NCBI GenBank assembly: GCA_963971225.1
Contig: OZ020269.1
Coordinates: 23,514,084-23,578,083 of the forward strand
Length of the DNA: 64,000 nucleotides
Source: Melieria omissa
Taxonomy: Eukaryota > Arthropoda > Insecta > Diptera > Ulidiidae
Direction: 5' to 3'
Part shown: in pieces, positions 50,997-60,939 of the stretch
How positions within the stretch are numbered: position 1 is the stretch's first letter
How the letters are laid out: every line of letters begins with the position of its first letter
Program-made: the position numbers and the translations under genes
The notes under the pieces: generated by a model
What the model was told of the DNA's origin: nothing
Seen by the model: the letters and a program-made list of their open reading frames with translations, nothing else
Databases searched by the model: none

Positions 50997-53965
50997 AGAT
51001 ATTACAGCTAAACTTAAATCACTGTGCGGCGGCGCAGGATCTGCTGCACCAAACGGTGTTCGAGCACAAATTTGACCTTGCACTGCTATGTGAGCAGTAT
51101 GAAGATATCGATGGTCATGAGTGGACAGCGGATGCGGCCAGCAAGGCAGCAATCTGGGCGCCCAATAAGGGAAACTTCCAGTCAAAAATGTTGACACAGG
51201 AACGCGGCTTTACATGGGTGAAGTTCGGCGGCATATACTTTTTTTCATGCTATGCTCCACCCAGCTGGAGCGTGTCAGAATTCGAGCACATGCTGACAGC
51301 ACTGGTGTTAGAAGCGCAAGGGAAAGCGCCAGTAGTGATAGCTGGCGACTTTAACGCCTGGTCAACGACATGGGGCAGCGCACGCACAAACCAGCGCGGC
51401 AGAATACTGCTAGAATGTCTGGCACCGCTGGAGCTCGAACTGCTAAACGATGGCGAACATCACACGTTTGACACCGGTAGAGGCAGATCGATAATTGACC
51501 TGACCTTTGCACACGCAACTATAGGACAGAGTGCTCAGTGGGAGGTCAGCAGCATCTACACAAACAGCGATCACTTGGCAATAGCTATGACGCTGTCGCT
51601 GCACACTCGAAACATATGCCCAGCGCAGAAGGCGCAAAATAAAGGCTGGCGAAAACAAGCTTTTGATGCAGATATGTTCGGCCTAATCTGGAGCGATAAA
51701 CAGATAGAGGCGGATACGGCCGTAAAAATGGTGGAAAACGTGGCGAACAGGCTCACGAGAGCTTGCGATGCAGCTATGCCCAGAAGAATAAACAAGGGGG
51801 GCAGAAAACCCGTGTATTGGTGGAACGAAGAGATAGCGGATGCTAGAAAAAGATGCCACAAGGCACGCAGAAGGCTGCAGAGGGGCAGAAATCTGCCGAC
51901 CCGAGCAGAACTTCTCTTTAACTACAAGGCGTGCAAAATAGCGCTAAAGGTAGCCATTCGCAACAGCAAAAAGGCGTGCTTTAAAGCACTGTGCGATGAA
52001 GCCGATCTGGATCCCTGGGGCAAAGCCTACAAAGTGGTAATGGGTAGCGTCAGAGGGCCTCGGTCACCTCAACCGAGCGATATAGACCTTATGAGCACCG
52101 TAGTTGCAACGCTTTTCCCCTCACAGGAGGATCGAGGGGGCGCTTTTGATGAGCACATAGCCATCAGCAATATACCCAGCGTGACAGCAAATGAGGTGCT
52201 ACAAACCGTAGGCAAAATAAAAGATAATAAAGCGCCGGGGTTGGATGGCATCCCAAATATAGCACTGAAAGCCGCGATGCGAATCACGCCAGACGTGTTC
52301 GCCAAAATGTATGATGCATGCCTGAGAGAAGGGGTCTTTCCCGATAAATGGAAGCAGCAGAGGCTAGTGCTATTGCTGAAGCCAGGCAAACAGCCAGACC
52401 ATCCATCCTCATACCGGCCGCTTTGCATGCTGGACACAATGGGCAAAGTGCTAGAAAGAATAATTTGTGACAGACTACAGGAGACGCTGGAAAAACCAGA
52501 TGGGCTGTCAAATCAACAATACGGATTCCGACGAGCACGATCCACAGTAGACGCAATCCAGGCAGTGATGAACATAGCACGCAAAGCTACAAGCGGCAAG
52601 CGCTGGCTAGGCGGCACAAAAATGTACTGTGCCGTCGTCACATTAGACGTGAAAAACGCCTTCAACTCGGCAAACTGGGGCCACATTAAAAGTGCATTAC
52701 AGCACTTTAAAGTACCAGCATATCTGCAGCGGATAATTTGCAGTTATTTCAGCAACAGAGTACTTCTGTATGATACAGATTCAGGCGTACAGCGGTACGA
52801 GGTCTCTGGTGGCGTTCCACAGGGCTCGGTGCTTGGCCCAACATTGTGGAACGTCATGTACGACGGCATCCTCCGCCTGGAGCTGCCAGAAGGCGTCAAC
52901 ATTATCGGCTACGCGGATGACATTGCAATGGTGGCAGTAGCGAAGCACACGGATACGCTACGGCAGAGGTGCAACGATGCGATATGCCGCGTTAATCAAT
53001 GGTTGACGGATGGGAAGCTGGAGCTAGCGGCGCACAAGACCGAGGTGGTGCTACTGAGTACCAGAAAGGTGAGCGAGACACTGACGATAACTGTCGGAGA
53101 ACATGAAATCATGTCCCAGCCTTTTCTCCGATACCTCGGGGTGATCATTGATACGAAGATGACCTTCAAAGAGCATCTAAGAACCGTGTGCGAAAAGGCA
53201 TCACGCGTAAACGGCGCACTTACGCGGATGATGCCGAACGTAGGCGGCCCTCGCGCCAGTCGGCGAAAACTGCTAGCCAGGGTGACAGCCTCAATCATAC
53301 TCTACGCAGCTCCAGTATGGGCGGACGCAGTAAAAATCCGAGAGTACACTAAAGGCATCAGGTCGACGTATCGACTAAGCGCACTGCGGGTAGTAAGCGC
53401 CTTCCGCACAGTGTCCGACGATGCAGTTGGAGTTATCGCAAGCATGCCGCCGATTGAACTACTGGCGGTCGAAATGCAACGCCTTTATAACGCAGTCACA
53501 AAGCCGACAAGCGCCATGAAAGCCTCAGAAAGAAGTGCCACCATCAGGGACTGGCAGCGCAAATGGGAGCAATCCAGCAAAGGGCGCTGGACTTTTGCAC
53601 TGATCCCGGATATCGCGCGGTGGGTAGCTCGCTCGCATGGAGAGGTGGACCACAACATCACCCAGCTGCTAAGTGGGCATGGCTGCTTCAAGCAGTATCT
53701 GCACAAGTTTAAGCACGACGACGACCCCTTCTGCACGCTCTGTCCAGAAAAGCAGGAGACCGCTGAGCACGTCCTGATGGAGTGCCCTAGGTTCGAGTCC
53801 GTCCGAAGGGAACTAGCAGTCGCTCTTGGGGAGGATCCGTCTGTGTCGAACCTGACTGCACACATGTGCGACACGCCACGAAAGTGGCAAGCCGTATGCT
53901 CGGCCGCAGCCAGCATTATTAAAACACTGCGCGTCCTAGAACGCCAACGTAGGGCAATGAGATAG
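50993..53965 (+). CDS. LINE ORF2: endonuclease and reverse transcriptase
   Basis: An uninterrupted 990-residue frame. It starts MKILQLNLNHCAAAQDLL, the APE-type endonuclease start. Catalytic-site motifs GDFNAWSTTWGS and NSDHLAI (about 191) follow. The reverse transcriptase includes LKPGKQPDHPSSYRPLCMLD, SNQQYGFRRARSTVDAI, GGVPQGSVLGPTLWNVMYD and the catalytic YADDIAMV (about 640). The C-terminal domain carries the zinc motif CTLCPEKQETAEHVLMECPR (about 913). There is no RNase H domain, as expected for R1-clade elements that lost it. The start at 50993 overlaps the ORF1 stop (ATGA), the usual coupled arrangement. It encodes all enzymatic parts for target-primed reverse transcription and could still be active in trans. 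Confidence 0.93.
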   Translation: MKILQLNLNHCAAAQDLLHQTVFEHKFDLALLCEQYEDIDGHEWTADAASKAAIWAPNKGNFQSKMLTQERGFTWVKFGGIYFFSCYAPPSWSVSEFEHMLTALVLEAQGKAPVVIAGDFNAWSTTWGSARTNQRGRILLECLAPLELELLNDGEHHTFDTGRGRSIIDLTFAHATIGQSAQWEVSSIYTNSDHLAIAMTLSLHTRNICPAQKAQNKGWRKQAFDADMFGLIWSDKQIEADTAVKMVENVANRLTRACDAAMPRRINKGGRKPVYWWNEEIADARKRCHKARRRLQRGRNLPTRAELLFNYKACKIALKVAIRNSKKACFKALCDEADLDPWGKAYKVVMGSVRGPRSPQPSDIDLMSTVVATLFPSQEDRGGAFDEHIAISNIPSVTANEVLQTVGKIKDNKAPGLDGIPNIALKAAMRITPDVFAKMYDACLREGVFPDKWKQQRLVLLLKPGKQPDHPSSYRPLCMLDTMGKVLERIICDRLQETLEKPDGLSNQQYGFRRARSTVDAIQAVMNIARKATSGKRWLGGTKMYCAVVTLDVKNAFNSANWGHIKSALQHFKVPAYLQRIICSYFSNRVLLYDTDSGVQRYEVSGGVPQGSVLGPTLWNVMYDGILRLELPEGVNIIGYADDIAMVAVAKHTDTLRQRCNDAICRVNQWLTDGKLELAAHKTEVVLLSTRKVSETLTITVGEHEIMSQPFLRYLGVIIDTKMTFKEHLRTVCEKASRVNGALTRMMPNVGGPRASRRKLLARVTASIILYAAPVWADAVKIREYTKGIRSTYRLSALRVVSAFRTVSDDAVGVIASMPPIELLAVEMQRLYNAVTKPTSAMKASERSATIRDWQRKWEQSSKGRWTFALIPDIARWVARSHGEVDHNITQLLSGHGCFKQYLHKFKHDDDPFCTLCPEKQETAEHVLMECPRFESVRRELAVALGEDPSVSNLTAHMCDTPRKWQAVCSAAASIIKTLRVLERQRRAMR

Positions 53966-54110
53966 TCCGAGGAGGTGGGCACGGTGCCGCACCCTACTGC
54001 TACCAGGAAGTAATTCCTCGCAGGAAGTTCCCTGGCAGCAGTTTAGGAGATAGGAGGGTTTTTAGTGGGTGAAAGTCTCACACACCGGCTTTCAATGCTT
54101 TTCCCTTCTC

Positions 54111-54141
<31 letters not shown>

Positions 54142-54143
<2 letters not shown>

Positions 54144-54501
54144 ATACACACGCGCACATAACTGCGCTGGTAGCTAACTCTGCCAGTGAATTGTGCAGTC
54201 TGTCTTGTACGGCCAAGGCAGTTTCTTTCGAAGATTCCAATCTTTCTACGTAAATCAAATAAAAAAACAAAAAACCCGCACATAAGTGCACGTGCAATGG
54301 CGCCTTGAGTTGCGCGCTCGCGTGCATGTGTGTGTGTATGCCTGCTGACGGATTGGTTTGAATGCAGGAACTGTCACACATGGCGGAGTTTCATTTCCGT
54401 CCGTCATCATCATAAAAGTGACGGAAATAAAAATATCGTCGTTGCACACAATAGACTTGTTGCTGTGATTGTTGTTGTTTTTATTGCAATTTTTGGTTCG
54501 T
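54142..54501. other. Spacer right of the LINE
   Basis: Starts with an ACAY-like stretch, probably the downstream part of the original microsatellite target. No gene seen. Confidence 0.45.
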
Positions 54502-55005
54502 TTAACCCATTGCTGCCCGGTACCAGTTCCGCCCATACGATTTTGATAAAATTTCATACACGACCTAAAAGTGACCCAAAATGATCAGAAACAAAATTTC
54601 AGCTTTATATCTCTGCACGTTGCTGAGATATTCATTAGGTATTTTGTGACCATTAAGCAGCAATAGTAACTTTTTTCCATACTTTGTGAAGTGATCAGCT
54701 AAACACGTGAACGAAAGTTGTATTTTTTACAGGTGAGTTAGGAGGCAGATTTTTGTTAAGTTCTAAGGCCACTACGTTTCGCAACATTTTCCACCTTCGA
54801 AAAATTCCCGATATTTGGAGTCTGGTAACTCTAGCTAGATGCCGAAATTTTAGGGTGACCTTCACTAGGTTAAGGTAGTTTCATCTTTACCCTAACTATC
54901 CCTATCAATGGTTTTGAGAGATCTCAAACATTGACTTTTTTGTGATTTAAAAAAAAAATCAATTTTCATGGGTAAAATTTTACCCATTGGGCAGCAATGG
55001 GTTAA
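54502..55005. mobile_element. piggyBac-like non-autonomous element, family 3
   Basis: A 504-base unit between two TTAA copies (54502-54505 and 55002-55005). Inverted termini are CCCATTGCTGCCCGG on the left and CCCATTGCTGCCCAA on the complement of the right end. Secondary ACCCATTGGG sequence lies just inside the right end. No coding capacity. The termini differ from families 1 and 2. Confidence 0.8.
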
Positions 55006-55350
55006 GAGTTGTTCGATACCACTTTCACAGCGTCATTCGTAATTTCCTCATTGTGGTTGGCAGTTGCGTTGGCTGTAACAGCAACAAGCAACAGTCTGCT
55101 ACATGTCGCATGTGTGGCGTTTGCACAATGCTGCCACGAGTTCTCTGTCACATTTGTGTCTTCGTTTGTTGCTTTACACTTCCTTTCTGGCTGTGAGCAT
55201 TCAATTTCTTTTTCTTTTCCTGTAAAATGTTGGCCAAAGTGACCAGATGGCGCGAGATTGAAGTTTTACATGTAAATTGAATTAATTAATGTGTGTCATG
55301 CGATTGCAACCAATTTTACTGACTGTGTTGTTTAAATATAAAAATTGGCT
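55006..55350. other. Short spacer between two piggyBac-like elements
   Basis: 345 bases with a small open frame and no recognisable feature. Confidence 0.4.
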
Positions 55351-55804
55351 TTAACCCTTTCGCTACACGTTTTTACTGGGGAAAGTTAAAATTTTAGCTA
55401 CAATATAAGCTACATTCCATACGAAACTTTATAATTTGTATACTCGGACCCTGTATTTTAGAGTGTTTTTCTATGAGAGAAACCACATCGTTGTGGCTGT
55501 AATAATTAACGAAAACTTGAATATTTCTTCATTTACTTTGGCCAAAATAAAAAAAAGCATATAAATTGAAAGAAAACGCCAAATAAAAAGTTCTCTAATT
55601 TGTTCTGCTTCTTCTTTCTTTACTATGTCAAGTTATACCATTAAGAAAACGTGTATACTTCTCTTCTTTAAACTTAAATTTTCAGTTTAGTAATTTCGTA
55701 TTTTTCCTAAAACTTCAAATAAATGAATTCTTGCAACCATAGAAGATGCAGACGTCCACAAAGTAGCATGTTGCCATATGGCAACAAAATAGCGAAAGGG
55801 TTAA
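55351..55804. mobile_element. piggyBac-like non-autonomous element, family 1, copy B
   Basis: A 454-base unit flanked by TTAA (55351-55354 and 55801-55804), with CCCTTTCGCTA at both ends as inverted repeats. It carries the same 16-base palindrome GTTGCCATATGGCAAC (55770-55785) and the segment around CACATCGTTGTGGCTGT as copy A at 9916-10416, but in reverse orientation. No coding capacity. Confidence 0.82.
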
Positions 55805-56666
55805 AAATGGGGTAATTAAGGACAGAAACTGAACAGAAGTGAATGAGATAAAATGGCAAAATTTCAAAATGTTGGCAGGAGGTGTTTATTAACTTTATAA
55901 ATTTTTTACTATCCACAAATAGTAAAGAAATTCAACAAATATTGCTTTGAAGAGAAAATCCTATACTATATATGTATTGGGGAGTTCAGCTCCTCAAAGT
56001 ATAAGAAAGCATTTAAAGATGTGAAGATTGAATAAGCTTGAATTTGTGTGATGTAAGTGGATCATCGTTGCAAAGTTTAAGTTCATTCATTTTCGAATGT
56101 AACATTAGATTTTGAAAATCTAAGAATAAAATATATCTTCAGAGACAAAGGTTTCTCCAGTTTAGCTAAACTTCAAATTAAAACTAAGAAAGGACTTCGT
56201 TCAAACTCAAAGTTCTTATTATACAACAGCGGTTCAGTGCTCAGTCAAAACCGGGTTCTATTGTAACAAAGCCCTTATTGCATAACTAATTTGACTAAAC
56301 TTTAGCATCATGGAGTATAGAAAGGCTCGTGCCCTGGAGGGATCCATGTTTAATTAGAAACAATGATTCAGTTCTCAGTCATTACTGGTTCCAATTGTGA
56401 CAAAGATCCCATTAAGTGGTTAATATTAATTTTGGGACAACGATACTGTAAAAAATAAGTAGTTATAAAAAATACACAAATAGTTGTTTTGTGGCGATCT
56501 TTTTGGACTAACACTAGGAGCCTTAAACACTATGAGAGCTTATGAGAAAAACTTGGGAAGGCCGCTTTTACCAAAATCAGTTAGAGATAATTGGAAATTT
56601 AGCTGAAAGGTACCCAAAAGTAATACAAAATATTAGAATTTTCTTCAAATTAGTTTAAAAAACTTC
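55805..56666. other. AT-rich spacer with a diverged direct repeat
   Basis: No coding exon. Two diverged direct copies of a block of about 50 bases (..TTCAGT.CTCAGTCA..AC.GGTTC.. and ..TGTGACAAAG.CCC-like ends) occur at about 56225 and 56362, 137 bases apart. Confidence 0.45.
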
Positions 56667-57188
56667 TTAACCCTTTCGTTCCAAAGTTGCCTGAGAACAA
56701 CTTCGCCTACTTGTTATCTTATAGCAAAAGCTACGATTAATTTATGGATTTAATTGAAGTAGGCACCAACAAACTTATATTTTTAGAAGTGAATTCAAAG
56801 CAAATTAGAAAAATTTTCATGTTTTCCCCAAAATAATTTCCAATAATTTGCAGCGATATTAGGGAAAGTTTGTGTTCTAATTGAAGTCTACAAATTAGAC
56901 GCGTTTGATCAAAACCCTGGTTTTTTTAATAATGATTAAATAAAATCAAAAAGTGATAATTTTGTATGTTTCCGTAAATATAAATAAATGTTTCTGTATA
57001 TAAAAAAATATTGATACAAAATTTATTTAGCCAATTTTAAGGTAAAATTGTTCAAAAGCTCTAGAACTCTAACAAAGAGGCGTGGCGACTTCAAATGCCG
57101 TGTGCACACTTCTTAGACAAGTTTCATGATTTAAATACCAAGAAGTAATATCGATACGCATGATAAAATTCGGGGTCGAAAGGGTTAA
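56667..57188. mobile_element. piggyBac-like non-autonomous element, family 2, copy C
   Basis: A 522-base unit with TTAA at 56667-56670 and 57185-57188. Termini are CCCTTTCGTTCC and, on the complement of the right end, CCCTTTCGACCCC. It begins ..AAAGTTGCCTGAGAACAACT and ends ..AAATTCGGGGTCGAAAGGG. A second copy is at 60186-60697. Confidence 0.8.
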
Positions 57189-57224
57189 TCAAGTATTTCG
57201 AAATTATTAGAAAGTTAGGTTAGG

Positions 57225-58060
57225 TTCTCTGTATGATATCAGTAAAAGATTGAAATAATAATTCTTTAAATTAACAGTCAATTTCAAATCTTATCTAAAG
57301 GTCTGATCTTGAAACAGAATCACATGAATGTCAACAGAAATCAGGAACCTCAAGGATCTGAATTCAGTTTTGATCCTGAATCTTGAAACAGAATCACATG
57401 AATGTCGACAAAAATCGGGAACCTCAAGGATCTGAATTCAGGTTTGATCCCGAATCTTGAAACGGAATCACATGAATGTTTGGAAGTTAGGTTAGGTTGA
57501 AATATTGTGTCTTTAAATTTATTGCCAATTTCGAATCTTATCTAAAGCTCTTGAAACAGAATCACATGAATGTCAACAGAATTCAAAAACCTCAAGGATC
57601 TAAATTTATTTCCTAACTCGAATCTCAAAATAGAATCACATGAATGCTAACACAAATCAGGAAACGTAGGCTAAGGCTAAAAATTTTTGGCTAATTTGGA
57701 ATTTAATCTTATTAATTTAATTAATAAGATTAGAGCTTTAATCTTTATACTGAATCACATAAATGCCAACACAAATCAGCAATTGTAAGGTTCTAATTCA
57801 TAATTTCTTGTTAATTTTGAATCCAATCTAAGCCTTAAAACTATATCACATGAACCTAAGTTAGGAATCGTCACGCTTTATATTTGTCTCTAATCTTGAA
57901 TCTAATCCAAAGTTCTAATCATAAGACTTAATCACATGGATGTCAACACAAATCAGGCATTGTTAGGCTTTTAATTCGTCTCTAATCTTGAATTTAATCT
58001 AAGGTTCTAATCTTAAAACTAAATCACATGAATGTTAAACGTTAATGTGAATGTTAAATG
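57225..58060. repeat. Degenerate tandem array, about 72-110-base units
   Basis: At least nine recurrences of AATCACATGAATG or close variants (near 57318, 57390, 57466, 57555, 57631, 57741, 57842, 57928 and 58022), with flanking CTTGAAACAGAATCACATG and GGAACCTCAAGGATCTGAAT blocks. The first units are nearly identical and 72-76 bases apart; later ones are diverged and longer. Confidence 0.85.
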
Positions 58061-58318
58061 TTAAATCAGAACACTGAGCTCTCAATACAATATCTATAGA
58101 ACAAAAATACGAAATTCAAGTTGTCCTTCTTACTACTTGAACCACGAATGTCTCAGTGAGTTTGTATAGTTTAATTAACATTCTTTGCTTTGCATTCTGC
58201 CAGTACCTTTTTCTTGTAATCCTAAATCTCCCGACAGTTTAGTTTTCCAATTTGATTCAAAACGGTATTGTCTCACATATAATGCAATATGTGAAATCTT
58301 AAACAACAACTTCATCAA
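58061..58318. other. Spacer between the tandem array and the foldback sequence
   Basis: AT-rich sequence with an open frame of no recognisable family (58185 onward). No other feature. Confidence 0.35.
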
Positions 58319-58430
58319 GCAAAAAGCTAACCATAAAACTGCTTTTAAGGTTAAATTAAAATACTTTTCTAATGTTTATGTAATTCTAATTTAATCTTAA
58401 AAGCACTTTTATGGTCAGCTTTTTTTTTGC
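58319..58430. repeat. Long near-perfect foldback (inverted repeat)
   Basis: Two arms of about 45 bases separated by a loop of about 20 bases. The left arm starts AAAAAGCTAACCATAAAACT and the complement of the right arm starts AAAGCTGACCATAAAAGTGC, both continuing GCTTTTAAG/AATTAAATTA. It would form a strong hairpin in RNA or DNA. Confidence 0.85.
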
Positions 58431-59199
58431 GCCAGAGATTTGATGTGAGAATTTTACTTTTATTTGCTGTTGATTTGACTGCATTGCGGATGCGATGTTA
58501 CCAGACCTTAGCAATAAATCATCAGACCATCACAACGCTGTAAAAAGCGCGCGCGTTGTCGTCCTTAAACCAAAAGAATAACATCGCACACGGTATTGTA
58601 GTCTTGAGTGGGTATTTGTGCAAGCCGGAGATTGTTTTATTTATTTTCATGTGGCATTTTTATGTTGCAATGAATTTTGATTTCCTTATAAAATGAAAAG
58701 AGAATAAAATTAAGTTTGGGGAAAATATTTAAAGACTACTTCAAGTAAATGAACGAGAATGGAGTTTGATGAATAGAATTTAGATTGAATAATCAAGGAA
58801 TGAATTCTAAGGAGAAGTGATCAGCTGAAAACAGAAATACAGCTATTGATGGTCTGTGGTCAAAAATGATGAACACTCGAACACAAGTCGACTTGGAATG
58901 TAATTGAGTTAAGGATGCTGGAAAAAATCTACTTTTGGACTTTTCGCAATTATTGCTTTTGACCACAGAATAAGTGAACTTGTGAAGGTTTGTTAAAAGA
59001 ATGGAATGGTAGTTAAAAGTTGGTGCCAGAGACTATAAATTGAATGTGTTGTCAGTAGTTCAATATTAATCTTAAGATACGAATTTTATGTTAACATTCT
59101 TAAGACTTAAATTTGGATAAATCCTAATCTTAAGAATAAAAGCTTAGATTAGGATTTAAAAGCAAAACTTAGTCCACGCAAAGGTCTTTCAATTGAATG
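58431..59199. other. Spacer, nothing recognised
   Basis: AT-rich sequence with TTAAGATTAGG-like short repeats near 59070-59160. No gene or element with ends seen. Confidence 0.35.
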
Positions 59200-59440
59200 C
59201 CAAACTTTAACTGCCACTTTAGCCAACCCGTGAGATATCATTCTACTTGCCCCCAGTTGGTCACACTAAGAGATGTTAGGGCGTCTTCCACTTGGTCAAT
59301 TCATTGTAGACTCGGTCTAACTCTTCGCCTTCGATCTACAATGACGAGCATCATCAGAGACATGGCCAAGCCAGCGTAGCCACCAGGTGTTCGTTTGCTC
59401 TGCTGCGTCCATGTCTTTTAACAGCTCATCGGATTAATCT
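59200..59440 (-). pseudogene. Remnant of a LINE reverse-transcriptase C-terminus
   Basis: On the minus strand: WWLRWLGHVSDDA (about 59385-59345), then DRRRRVRPSLQ, a stop, IDQVEDALTSLSVTNWG. This matches the common retroelement tail (..LRWLGHV.R.. GRRRVGRPR..W.D.V..DL..LGV.NW). The in-frame stops mark it as dead. There is no full element around it. Confidence 0.7.
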
Positions 59441-60185
59441 GAATAATCTCTCTCAGTAACAAATTTCCTCTACGGTTTATAGTCTACTCAAAGCTGACTT
59501 TTATGCCCCAAGACTTTTGGCTCAAAATTTGCACAATCTAAATCATTCAATGTCCAATAAGTGCTGCTAACTTTTCACGTAAAAGTTTGCTTTTTATTAC
59601 TTTAAAATCATAAAAAATGATGACCACTTCTGAAGAACAAAGAATCCAAAAATTCTACCAAAATGTTTATTAATAGTTTTTCTTTCTTCTGTCTAATAAA
59701 TTTATGACTCAACGCAAATCTGTTTATCTCATGATTTGGCTCTGTTTTATTTTAGATGCTTTTGGCATATGGCAAAATTTTTTTACTTAAGTACAAAGTA
59801 GCAGTTTATGGTTTCACATTTTTCCAAACCATTGCTTCTTTAAAGTATTTTTATTGCATGAATGTTGTAAAAAATTTAGTAGCACAAAATATGTTTTTTA
59901 TAATGAATGATTTAATTTCCATGCAAACAATTTATTTTAATATTTTTTTATTTTTATACGCAACGAACATAAAATGTGTACACAAAACGCACAAAGCGGC
60001 AAATTACAAATGCACATTTAATTTCTAAACTCTGCACACACACACAACAACAATAACAAATTTGCCAAACGAAAATTTGCGCAATATAAACAAATAAAAG
60101 GCAATTATGCGCGTAACAAAATAAATTTGCGTATAATTACACTGTGCAACAGCGATTTGTGCGTTGTCAGTAATTTTGGACACAT
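59441..60185. other. AT-rich spacer
   Basis: No coding exon. The open frame at 59756-60028 is of low complexity. Confidence 0.35.
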
Positions 60186-60697
60186 TTTACCCTTTAGACC
60201 CCAAAGTTGCCTGAGAGCAACTTTACCTATTTGTCATTTTATAGCAAAAGCTACGTAATTTATGGGTTTAATTTGATCAGGCAAAAAATTTATATTTTTA
60301 GAAGTGAATTCAAAGAAAATTACAAAAATGTTACAATTATCCCCAAAATTATTTCCAATAATTTGTAGCGATATATTCTAATTGAAGTCTACGAATTAAG
60401 CGCGTTTGATCAAAACCCAGTTTCTTTAATAATGGTTAAATAAAATCAAAAAGTAATAAATTTGTATTTTTACGTAAATATTAAATAATTTTTCTCTAAT
60501 TAAAAAATATTTATATAAAATTTATTTAACCCGGTTTAAGCTAAAATTGTTCAAAAGTAAACTAGCTCTAGAACTCTAACAAAGAGGCGTGTCGACTTCA
60601 AATGTCGTGTGCACACTTCTTCGGCAAGTTTTTCATTATTTAAATACCAAAAAGTAATATCGAGACACAGGGGAAAATTCGGGGTCGAGAGGGTTAA
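60186..60697. mobile_element. piggyBac-like non-autonomous element, family 2, copy D
   Basis: A 512-base copy of the element at 56667-57188 in the same orientation. It starts ..CCCCAAAGTTGCCTGAGAGC and ends ..AAATTCGGGGTCGAGAGGG. The right flank is TTAA (60694-60697); the left flank has decayed to TTTA. Confidence 0.78.
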
Positions 60698-60939
60698 AAA
60701 GGTTACAAGTAAATATTTACAGTGGTGCATAAGATTATTATTTAAATAGGATAGGAATGTAATTTCAGGTAGTTGAGTTGACTTGTGAGTACATAACTTT
60801 GAAACCATGTGTGGTGGGAATTTGAAGCCCAAAAACAAATAAGGACTGCGTCGAATAAAATTGTTCGTTAAATTTTTTCCCTACAGTGCTATTGAAAATT
60901 TCAAATATCATACAAGAATTTTTATATAAAATACTAGCT

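Larger units (their letters stand above)
50343..54141 (+). mobile_element. R1-clade non-LTR retrotransposon, 5'-truncated, Waldo-like target
   Basis: About 3.8 kb: ORF1 3' part, complete ORF2, 3' UTR of about 145 bases and an A tail of about 30 bases (54112-54141). The 5' end starts in ORF1 coding sequence immediately after (ACAT)n, and the 3' end runs into CATACACACGCGCACAT, also an ACAY-like stretch. The combination of three CCHC knuckles in ORF1, an APE endonuclease, RT and a C-terminal Cys-rich domain without RNase H fits the R1 clade. Intact ORF2 and a pure A tail indicate a recent insertion. Confidence 0.88.
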
